Shown piece after piece: positions 1 through 5,971 of a stretch of 64,000 bases of DNA; position 1 is the first letter of the stretch, and every line of letters begins with the position of its first letter. Source of the stretch: Microbacterium terricola. Its GTDB lineage: Bacteria; Actinomycetota; Actinomycetes; Actinomycetales; Microbacteriaceae. The notes under the pieces were generated by a model, which worked only from the letters and a program-made list of their open reading frames with translations, made no database searches and was not told the DNA's origin. A program made the translations under genes and the position numbers. The stretch spans positions 2,170,001 to 2,234,000 of the forward strand of contig NZ_AP027141.1 in the NCBI RefSeq assembly GCF_027943945.1. Reading direction: 5' to 3'.

Positions 1-234
1 GGCCAGTTCGCAGGCGTCCACAGATGCCCCGGATGCTGCCGCCACCTGCGCCGCGCGCTCGCACGGCGAGCCGGTCGCCGCCCCCGATGCGGCATCGGCC
101 GCCGCGAGCGCGGCAGCGTCGGCTGCACCGGCCAGCCGCTGGCTGAACACCGCCGCACCTCCCGCGGCGGCGAGGCCGACGGCCAGGACTGCCGCGCACC
201 CGACCACCCCGAGGGAGAGGACCGCCCCGGGCAT
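1..234 (-). CDS. Rv3654c-family TadE-like protein (3' end cut by window edge)
   Basis: Last gene seen of the Tad/Flp pilus operon; its C-terminus lies beyond base 1, and 78 codons are visible. The N-terminus is a hydrophobic segment (about residues 3-25, MPGAVLSLGVVG then Ala/Val/Gly-rich) followed by an Ala-rich stretch (ADAAALAAADAA) and two Cys about 20 residues apart, as expected of the short TadE-like proteins found beside the secretion ATPase in actinobacteria. The ATG at 234 overlaps the stop of the TadE gene (ATGA), which fixes the start and suggests translational coupling. Probably a membrane-anchored pilus accessory protein. Family assignment rests on context and composition. Confidence 0.72.
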   Translation of the reverse strand, partial: MPGAVLSLGVVGCAAVLAVGLAAAGGAAVFSQRLAGAADAAALAAADAASGAATGSPCERAAQVAAASGASVDACELA

Positions 235-560
235 CAGAGACCGCCGGCCAGCGCGCAGGACGACGCGCTGAGCGTGAGCCCTGGGAGGGGTCCGGGTGCG
301 GTGAGCCTCACGCAGACGAGGTCGCCCTCGGTCGAGATCACGGTCGCCGCACCCGGCGCGGCCGCCCGCACGCGCGCGTCGCTCTCGCCGCGCGCGGCGA
401 GGCGCGCGGCGTCTGCGGCGGCGTCCTGCATCCGCACCTGCCGCCCGGAGGCGGCGAGCGCGCCGGCTCCGAGCGCGAGGACCAGGACGACCGCCGGCAG
501 CGCGACCGCGAACTCGGCGACGACCGAGCCACGGTCGTCGCCGAGCCGGCGCCGCCTCAT
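234..560 (-). CDS. TadE-family pilus assembly protein / minor pilin
   Basis: 108-residue protein with the TadE signature: a short basic N-terminus (MRRRRLGDDRGS), then VVAEFAVALPAVVLVLALG, a pilin-like hydrophobic segment with the conserved Glu at residue 16, followed by QVRMQDAAADAARLAARG. TadE proteins are pseudopilins that sit in the inner membrane and are needed to assemble Flp pili. Two Cys near the C-terminus (about residues 83 and 102) may form a disulfide. The ATG at 560 overlaps the upstream DUF4244 stop (ATGA), and the stop overlaps the next start. Confidence 0.85.
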   Translation of the reverse strand: MRRRRLGDDRGSVVAEFAVALPAVVLVLALGAGALAASGRQVRMQDAAADAARLAARGESDARVRAAAPGAATVISTEGDLVCVRLTAPGPLPGLTLSASSCALAGGL

Positions 561-754
561 GCCACCGTCAGCGCGCGGCGCACGAGGTCGGTGAGGATGC
601 CGCGCACCTCGTCCGAGCGCATGATGACGACCAGGAGCCCGGCGAACGCCACGGCCGCCATCGTGGCGATGGCGTACTCGGCGGTGGCGGCTCCGGTGTC
701 GTCTGAGCGGAACAGACGGGCGGCACGGCGACGGGTGAGGCGAGGAAGGGTCAT
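557..754 (-). CDS. DUF4244 Flp-pilin-like protein
   Basis: 65-residue protein with a basic N-terminus (RLTRRRAARLF) followed by DDTGAATAEYAIATMAAVAFAG. The GxxTxEYA segment preceding one hydrophobic helix is the hallmark of DUF4244/Flp-type pilins, so this is the likely structural pilin. A good Shine-Dalgarno (AAGGAG) lies 7 bases upstream of the ATG at 754. It sits between the TadB/C-like gene and TadE, the usual position of the pilin in actinobacterial Tad loci. The 46-bp gap upstream and the strong ribosome site would allow higher expression than its operon partners. Confidence 0.85.
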   Translation of the reverse strand: MTLPRLTRRRAARLFRSDDTGAATAEYAIATMAAVAFAGLLVVIMRSDEVRGILTDLVRRALTVA

Positions 755-800
755 GTCGATCTCCTTGTGTCGGTGTGGGATGGGTGGGCACGGTCGGGGG

Positions 801-1727
801 TCAAAGCTGCAGCGGCATGGTGGTGAACACGCCCAGCAGCATCGGGGCGACGCCGAGCAGCAGGAAAGCCGGCAGGGTGCAGACGCCGAGCGGCAGCAGC
901 AGGTGCGAGGAGAGGCGAGCCGCGCGCAGGCGTCCGTCGACGCGCGCACGGTGGCGGGCCAGCGCCGCGGAGGCCCGGAGAAGCTCGACGGCCGGCACGC
1001 CGGCGGAACCGGAGAGCGCCAGCACCGCGGTCGTGTCGGGATCCGGCTCGGCCTGGTCGGCACCGCCCGCCGCGGTGACGATGGCCCTCGCCCGTTCGAT
1101 CGACACGCCGCCGCTGAGCGCGATGGCCAGGAGGTCGGCCTCCATCCCCGGGACGAGGCCGTCGGCCCTCGCACGGGCGACGAGCGCGGCGCTCCACCGT
1201 CGCGCGGCCACGACCAGCAGGCCGCCGGCGATCAGACACCCGATGCCGAGCGGGGTGCCCACGAGCACGCCGAACGTGTCGAACCCGAGCGCCAGTCCGA
1301 GCCCGATCGCGACCAGCGGCAGCCAGCTCATCAGGCGCGCCGTGCCCGCGGGTTCTGCGAGCGCGACGCGCACCTCGTCCGCTGCCTCCTGGGTGTCCCG
1401 CAGGGCCGCGGCGAGCCCCCGCAGCGTCTCGGCGAGCGGCGCACCCACCGTCGCGGCGACCGACCAGGCGGCCGCGACATCCGGCCAGGCGTCCCGGTCT
1501 CCCTGCGCGGATGACCCGGCATCGGCGATCGCCCTGTCCAGGGGCGTGCCCGCCTCGGTCGCCGCCTGGACTCGTGCCGCGATGTCGTCGCCCGTCTCGG
1601 CGAGGTGCTGCCACGCGGCGGCGGGAGCGACGCCCGCCTGGAGCAGGACGGCCAGACGCAGCACGACCTCGGCGGCGGTCGCCGCATCGTCCGCCGGGCG
1701 AGCCCACCGCATTCTCAGCCCTGCCAT
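801..1727 (-). CDS. Type II secretion F-domain protein (merged TadB/TadC-like)
   Basis: 308-residue membrane protein of the Tad machine. Two F-domain-like halves are visible. The first (about 15-130) opens VVLRLAVLLQAGVAPAAAW and is followed by a membrane block at about 135-180 (SWLPLVAIGLGLALGF, then IGCLIAGGLLVV). The second (about 195-305) opens ADLLAIALSGGVSIERA and ends in a hydrophobic C-terminus (LLLPLGVCTLPAFLLLGVAP). Many Tad loci have separate tadB and tadC genes; only this gene separates tadA from the pilin here. It starts inside the end of tadA (13 bp overlap) and would form the inner-membrane platform driven by TadA. Confidence 0.85.
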   Translation of the reverse strand: MAGLRMRWARPADDAATAAEVVLRLAVLLQAGVAPAAAWQHLAETGDDIAARVQAATEAGTPLDRAIADAGSSAQGDRDAWPDVAAAWSVAATVGAPLAETLRGLAAALRDTQEAADEVRVALAEPAGTARLMSWLPLVAIGLGLALGFDTFGVLVGTPLGIGCLIAGGLLVVAARRWSAALVARARADGLVPGMEADLLAIALSGGVSIERARAIVTAAGGADQAEPDPDTTAVLALSGSAGVPAVELLRASAALARHRARVDGRLRAARLSSHLLLPLGVCTLPAFLLLGVAPMLLGVFTTMPLQL

Positions 1728-2776
1728 GCCGCCTCCTCGATGGCGAGGCGGCCGGCAGAGTCGATCACCGGGCGGCCGACGCCGGCGAGCCTGCGGACGC
1801 CGTCTGCTCCCCGTGCGACATGCAGCACCCTGTCGATCGCGCTGGCGACCTGCCGCGCGAGCGCGTGGTCGTCGAGCCCGGCGAGCGCTCCGAGCGCCTC
1901 GAGCCGTGCCGCGACGTCGTGCAGGCCGTTCGCGTGCAGCGTGCCCGCACCCCCGTCGTGGCCGGTGTTGAGGGCGCCCAGCAGCTCGCGCACCTCCTCG
2001 CCTCGACACTCCCCCACCACCAGCCGGTCGGGTCGCATCCGCAGCGCCTCGCGCACCAGCCGCGCCATGCCGACCGCTCCCGCGCCTTCGAGGTTCGGCT
2101 GGCGCGCCTCGAGCCTGATGTGATGCGGATGATCCAGCCGGAGCTCGGCGACGTCCTCGATCGTGACGATGCGCTCATGCCGCTGCGCTGAGCCGAGGAG
2201 CGCCGCGAGCAGCGTGGTCTTCCCCGCTCCGGCCGCGCCGGTGACGAGGAGGTTCTCGCGCCTCGCCACGGCACCCTCGAGGCGCGCACGGGCGGGGGCG
2301 TCGAACATGCCGAGGGCTTCGAGGGCGGCGAGGTCGGGGCGCTGCAGCCGTGGCACGCGGATCGAGATGACGGTGCCGCCGGTCGAGACCGGAGGAAGCA
2401 CGGCGTGCACCCGCACGCCGTCTTCCAGGCGCACGTCGACGCACGGCGCGGCGTCGTCGATGTGGCGTCCGCCTCGGCCGATCAGCGCGACCGCGAGGCG
2501 GCGGACCTCCGCCTCGCTGGCGCGCCACTGCGCGACGAGCTGCGCTCCGCCGCCGCGGTCGACGAACAGCCCCGCCTCGCCGTTGACGAACACATCGGTG
2601 ACATCCGGATCGTCGAGGAACGAAGCGAGCGGAGCGATGTCGGGATGCTGCAGCCCCGACCGGCCGAGCGGTCGGGCAGCGACAGCGGTCGCGGCCGGCG
2701 CGCCGGCACCGGAGCCCGGCGCGGGCGCGACGCGGGTCGCCGCGGGACGCGGCCGGACCACGAACGGCTCGGACAT
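1715..2776 (-). CDS. tadA: TadA-family secretion/pilus assembly ATPase
   Basis: 353-residue CpaF/TadA-type hexameric ATPase powering Flp pilus assembly at the cytoplasmic face. Motifs: Walker A GAAGAGKTT (180-188), Asp box RIVTIEDVAELRL (203-213), Walker B region RPDRLVVGECRGEE (248-261) and His box GTLHAN (278-283). The N-terminal 40 residues are a Pro/Ala-rich linker. The start ATG at 2776 is preferred because it begins the conserved-looking protein; a longer upstream reading frame runs through the 6C RNA and its promoter and is not believed. First gene of the Tad cluster seen, followed without gaps by the F-domain protein. Confidence 0.9.
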   Translation of the reverse strand: MSEPFVVRPRPAATRVAPAPGSGAGAPAATAVAARPLGRSGLQHPDIAPLASFLDDPDVTDVFVNGEAGLFVDRGGGAQLVAQWRASEAEVRRLAVALIGRGGRHIDDAAPCVDVRLEDGVRVHAVLPPVSTGGTVISIRVPRLQRPDLAALEALGMFDAPARARLEGAVARRENLLVTGAAGAGKTTLLAALLGSAQRHERIVTIEDVAELRLDHPHHIRLEARQPNLEGAGAVGMARLVREALRMRPDRLVVGECRGEEVRELLGALNTGHDGGAGTLHANGLHDVAARLEALGALAGLDDHALARQVASAIDRVLHVARGADGVRRLAGVGRPVIDSAGRLAIEEAAWQG

Positions 2777-2875
2777 GCTCCGACGGTAGAAGCGGCAGCA
2801 TCCCGCCCCGGCCGCGAGGCGGGGATCGGTGGATGCGGTGCGAGGTCCGCCGCGCTGGGGAGGACACGTGCAGGA

Positions 2876-2985
2876 AGAAAAAGGGGCGGCATCCCATGGG
2901 GGGAATGGGATGCCGCCACGCGCAGCGCCGCACTTCGGGGGGGGTGACGTGCGATGCTGCGATGCCAGAATCGATGTTCGGCCGT
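2876..2985 (-). ncRNA. 6C RNA (actinobacterial small RNA)
   Basis: On the minus strand two hairpins each carry a run of six or more C in the loop, the defining feature of 6C RNA. Hairpin 1: stem CGCAC/GTGCG (2949-2953 with 2929-2933) and a loop with eight C (2937-2944). Hairpin 2: a 12-bp perfect stem (2906-2917 with 2885-2896) and a 9-nt loop with six C (2898-2903), followed by CC and UUUUUCUU (2875-2884), so it doubles as an intrinsic terminator. A good promoter lies just upstream, giving a roughly 110-nt RNA. As I recall, the M. tuberculosis 6C homologue (B11) also lies beside the Tad locus, which fits this position. The exact 5' end is inferred. Confidence 0.88.
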
Positions 2986-2990
2986 GGAAG

Positions 2991-3019
2991 ATCCTACGCA
3001 GTTCGACGCAAGCTTCCAA
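2991..3019 (-). promoter_or_regulatory. Promoter of the 6C RNA
   Basis: Minus-strand -35 TTGGAA (3014-3019), a 17-bp spacer and -10 TAGGAT (2991-2996). The predicted start is an A near 2985, giving an RNA that ends at the hairpin 2 terminator near 2876. Confidence 0.75.
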
Positions 3020-3125
3020 AAGGAATGCGAGAGAGTTGTGCGATATATCAGATGAGCCGGTCGTCGACGTGACGGGCACTGTCGGCACCCACTATCGGCG
3101 GTAGTGTCGGCGCGTCGCGGCTGGG

Positions 3126-3161
3126 TAGCCTCGCAGAGAGTTCGAGACGCGTGACGTCTCG
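3126..3161 (+). promoter_or_regulatory. Candidate acsA promoter with downstream dyad
   Basis: A TAGCCT -10-like box (3126-3131) is followed by a 7-bp inverted repeat CGAGACG/CGTCTCG (3143-3149, 3155-3161; 5-nt spacer). The dyad would lie at the start of the transcript, where an operator or 5' hairpin could act. No clear -35 is seen. Further upstream, 3042-3049 is GATATATC, an 8-mer also found inside the PadR-gene palindrome at 46063. Confidence 0.4.
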
Positions 3162-3196
3162 CGATGACAGATGTCGCCCGCGAAGGAGCGTGCCGG

Positions 3197-5170
3197 ATGA
3201 GCAGCCAGATCGACCATCTCCTCAACGAGGACCGGCGCTTCGCGCCCTCACCGGAGTTCGCCGCCGCTGCCGTGGCGGACGCCTCCCTCTACGAGCGGGC
3301 GGCTGCCGACCGCGAGGGCTTCTGGGCCGATCAGGCCCGCGAGCTCCTGCACTGGCACACGCCGTTCACCGAGGTGCTGGACTGGTCGAACCCGCCGTTC
3401 GCGACCTGGTTCGCCGACGGCGAGCTCAACGTCGCCTACAACTGCCTCGACCGCCACGTCGAGGCCGGCAACGGCGATCGGGTCGCCCTGCTGTGGCAGG
3501 GAGAGCCGGCGGACGACCAGCGCGAGATCACCTACGCCGAGCTCACCGACGAGGTCAAGCGGCTCGCGAACGTCCTCGGCGACCTCGGGATCACCCGCGG
3601 CGACCGGGTCGCCATCTACATGCCGATGATCCCCGAGGCGATCGCCGCGATGCTCGCCGTCGCCCGCGTCGGCGCCATACACTCGGTCGTGTTCGGCGGA
3701 TTCTCCGCCGACAGCCTGCGCTCGCGGATCGACGACGCCGGCGCCAAGCTCGTCATCACCGCGGACGGCGGCTGGCGCAAGGGCAAGGTCTCGCCGCTCA
3801 AGCCCGCCGTCGACCAGGCCCTCGCCGGCCGTGGCGGCGCCGGCGAGCAGGAGACCGTCGAGCACGTGCTCGTGGTGCGGCGCGGCGGCAACGCGGTGGA
3901 GTGGACCGAGGGGCGCGACGTCTGGTGGCACGACGTCGTGCCGCAGTCCTCCGCCGACCACGAGGCGCAGCCGTTCCCCGCGGAGAACCCGCTGTTCATC
4001 CTGTACACCTCGGGCACCACCGGGAAGCCGAAGGGCATCCTGCACACCTCAGGCGGCTACCTCACGCAGGCGACGTTCACGAACAAGGTGGTGCACGACC
4101 TGCACCCCGAGTCCGACGTGTTCTGGTGCACGGCCGACATCGGCTGGGTCACCGGGCACAGCTACGTCGCCTACGGGCCGCTCTCGAACGGCGCGACGCA
4201 GGTGCTCTACGAAGGGACGCCGGACACCCCGCATCCCGGCCGCTGGTGGGAGATCGTGGAGAAGTTCGGCGTCACCGTGCTGTACACGGCGCCCACCGCC
4301 ATCCGCTCGTTCATGAAGCTCGGCCGCGCCATCCCGAAGAAGTTCGACCTGTCGTCGCTGCGGCTGCTGGGGTCGGTGGGTGAGCCCATCAACCCCGAGG
4401 CGTGGATGTGGTACCGCAAGATCATCGGCGGGAAGACCGCGCCGATCGTCGACACGTGGTGGCAGACCGAGACGGGCGCGATCATGGTGTCTGCTCTGCC
4501 CGGCGTCACGGAGACCAAGCCGGGCAGCGCCCAGGTGCCGCTCCCCGGCATCGCGATCGACGTCGTCGACGAGGACGGCGCGCACGTCGGCAACGGCAAC
4601 GGCGGCCTGCTCGTGGTCACCCAGCCGTGGCCGTCGATGCTGCGCGGCATCTGGGGCGACCCCGAGCGGTTCGTGGAGACGTACTGGGAGAAGTTCCAGA
4701 AGCAGGGGTTCTACTTCGCCGGCGACGGGGCGCGTCTCGACGACGACGGTGACGTCTGGTTCCTCGGCAGGGTCGACGATGTGATGAACGTGTCGGGCCA
4801 CCGCCTGTCGACGACCGAGATCGAGTCGGCGCTCGTGGGCAACGAGGCGGTCGCCGAGGCCGCGGTCGTCGGCGCCTCGGACGAGACGACCGGCCAGGCG
4901 GTCGCGGCGTTCGTGATCATCAAGCAGAGCTACCTCGCCGCGCACTCGCCCGAGGGTCTCGCCCAGACTCTGCGTGCATGGGTCGGTGACCAGATCGGCC
5001 CGATCGCCCGGCCGCGGGACGTGTACATCGTGGAGGAGCTGCCCAAGACCCGTTCGGGCAAGATCATGCGGCGTCTGCTGCGCGATGTAGCCGAGGGTCG
5101 AGAGGTCGGCGACACCACGACCCTGGCCGACACCGCCGTGATGAGCGTGATCTCCGCCCAGGTGAAGTAG
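3197..5170 (+). CDS. acsA: Acetyl-CoA synthetase (AMP-forming acetate-CoA ligase)
   Basis: 657 residues, the normal length for Acs. It makes acetyl-CoA from acetate, ATP and CoA through acetyl-AMP. Seen: ATP-binding P-loop YTSGTTGKPKG (about 270-280), the acyl-AMP motif WWQTETGAIM (from 421) and the C-terminal KTRSGKIMRR with the catalytic lysine at 622, the residue acetylated to switch off Acs in other bacteria. ATG 3197 is chosen over 3164 because GAAGGAG lies 8 bases upstream. It stands alone downstream of the 6C RNA and converges on ridA. With ackA-pta in the same window the cell has both acetate routes. Confidence 0.95.
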   Translation: MSSQIDHLLNEDRRFAPSPEFAAAAVADASLYERAAADREGFWADQARELLHWHTPFTEVLDWSNPPFATWFADGELNVAYNCLDRHVEAGNGDRVALLWQGEPADDQREITYAELTDEVKRLANVLGDLGITRGDRVAIYMPMIPEAIAAMLAVARVGAIHSVVFGGFSADSLRSRIDDAGAKLVITADGGWRKGKVSPLKPAVDQALAGRGGAGEQETVEHVLVVRRGGNAVEWTEGRDVWWHDVVPQSSADHEAQPFPAENPLFILYTSGTTGKPKGILHTSGGYLTQATFTNKVVHDLHPESDVFWCTADIGWVTGHSYVAYGPLSNGATQVLYEGTPDTPHPGRWWEIVEKFGVTVLYTAPTAIRSFMKLGRAIPKKFDLSSLRLLGSVGEPINPEAWMWYRKIIGGKTAPIVDTWWQTETGAIMVSALPGVTETKPGSAQVPLPGIAIDVVDEDGAHVGNGNGGLLVVTQPWPSMLRGIWGDPERFVETYWEKFQKQGFYFAGDGARLDDDGDVWFLGRVDDVMNVSGHRLSTTEIESALVGNEAVAEAAVVGASDETTGQAVAAFVIIKQSYLAAHSPEGLAQTLRAWVGDQIGPIARPRDVYIVEELPKTRSGKIMRRLLRDVAEGREVGDTTTLADTAVMSVISAQVK

Positions 5171-5176
5171 GGCGCT

Positions 5177-5210
5177 GCCTGGACCGGGGAGGCCCTTCCC
5201 TGGTTCAGGC
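5177..5210. terminator. Convergent terminator between acsA and the RidA gene
   Basis: A 15-bp stem with G-U wobbles pairs 5177-5191 with 5196-5210 around a 4-nt loop. It follows the acsA stop (5170) by 6 bases and overlaps the RidA stop (5205-5207). There is no U tract, as is common in high-GC actinobacteria. Confidence 0.55.
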
Positions 5211-5672
5211 CAGGGTGAAGATGACCTCTACCTCGACCGGGCTGTCCAGGGGCAGGACCGGGACGCCGACGGCGGAGCGGGAGTGCCGGCCGGCGTCGCC
5301 GAAGATCTCGCCGAGCACCTCGCTCGCGCCGTTGATGACCCCCGGCTGGCCGGTGAACGCCGGCACCGAGGCGACGAAGCCGGTCAGCTTCAGCACGCCG
5401 GCGATGCGGTCGACGTCCCCGACCGCGGCGGCGGCGGCGGCGAGGGCGTTCAGCGCGCTCTGCCGCGCGTAGCCGTTCGCGTCGGCGGCGGGAACGAGAC
5501 CCTCACCGTCGCCCACCTTCCCCGTAGCCGGGAGCGCGCCGGCCACCATGGGCAGCTGGCCCGAGGTGTAGACGAGGTCGCCGTGCACCTTCGCGGGGAT
5601 GTACGAGGCCACCGGCGGGACGACGGCGGGAAGCTCGATGCCGAGTTCGGCGAGACGCTGCGAGACGGTCAT
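5205..5672 (-). CDS. RidA/YjgF-family protein (enamine/imine deaminase-like)
   Basis: 155-residue Rid-superfamily protein, the long type with an extended N-terminus. RidA proteins hydrolyse reactive 2-aminoacrylate and related imines released by PLP enzymes. Family features: LVYTSGQLP (residues about 33-41), ARQSALNALAAAAAAVGDVDRIAGVLKLTGFVAS and a C-terminal VEVEVIFTLA strand. The assignment to the family is firm; the exact subgroup and whether it deaminates are not. It lies 5 bp downstream of the DUF4177 gene on the same strand, so the two are probably co-transcribed. Confidence 0.85.
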   Translation of the reverse strand: MTVSQRLAELGIELPAVVPPVASYIPAKVHGDLVYTSGQLPMVAGALPATGKVGDGEGLVPAADANGYARQSALNALAAAAAAVGDVDRIAGVLKLTGFVASVPAFTGQPGVINGASEVLGEIFGDAGRHSRSAVGVPVLPLDSPVEVEVIFTLA

Positions 5673-5677
5673 GGGGC

Positions 5678-5893
5678 TCAGCTCGCCTCGAACTGCTGCG
5701 CTGCCTGCGCGGCCGCATCCAGTCCTGCGTTGGCGACGCCGCCGCCGGACGGACGCTTGAGATACGCCACGAGCCCGCCCTCCGGACCGGGGACGACCTG
5801 CACCAGCTCCCACCCCTGCTTGCCCCAGTTGTTGAGGATCGCGGCGGTGTTGTGGATGAGGAGAGGTGTGGTGAGGTACTCCCACGTGGTCAT
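5678..5893 (-). CDS. DUF4177-like small protein
   Basis: 71-residue protein: MTTWEYLTTPLLIHNTAAILNNWGKQGWELVQVV. The W-E-Y start and the NNWGKQGWELVQV core match DUF4177-type proteins, which have no known activity. GGAG lies 6 bases upstream of the ATG at 5893. It precedes the RidA-type gene, and this pairing is common in actinobacteria as far as I recall. Its promoter would lie in the 77-bp space shared with the divergent penicillin-binding protein gene. Confidence 0.7.
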   Translation of the reverse strand: MTTWEYLTTPLLIHNTAAILNNWGKQGWELVQVVPGPEGGLVAYLKRPSGGGVANAGLDAAAQAAQQFEAS

Positions 5894-5957
5894 TGAAGCT
5901 CCATGTCGATCGGCGCAAACAGGCACGTCTGTCAAGGGATCGCCCAGGATTCTCCCT

Positions 5958-5971
5958 TACGATCAACCCTA
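5958..5971 (+). promoter_or_regulatory. Leaderless promoter of the class A PBP gene
   Basis: TACGAT (5958-5963), then seven bases, then the ATG at 5971. No Shine-Dalgarno precedes the ATG, so transcription probably starts on or next to the start codon. Confidence 0.6.

Noticed and set aside
2885..2917. Terminator of an unseen minus-strand protein gene
   Set aside because: No reading frame precedes it on that strand; the C-rich loops and the promoter at 2991-3019 make it the 3' hairpin of a 6C RNA.
2776..3088. N-terminal extension of TadA to 3088
   Set aside because: The extension reads through the 6C RNA and its promoter; no homology-like pattern, and the start at 2776 leaves a normal-length protein.
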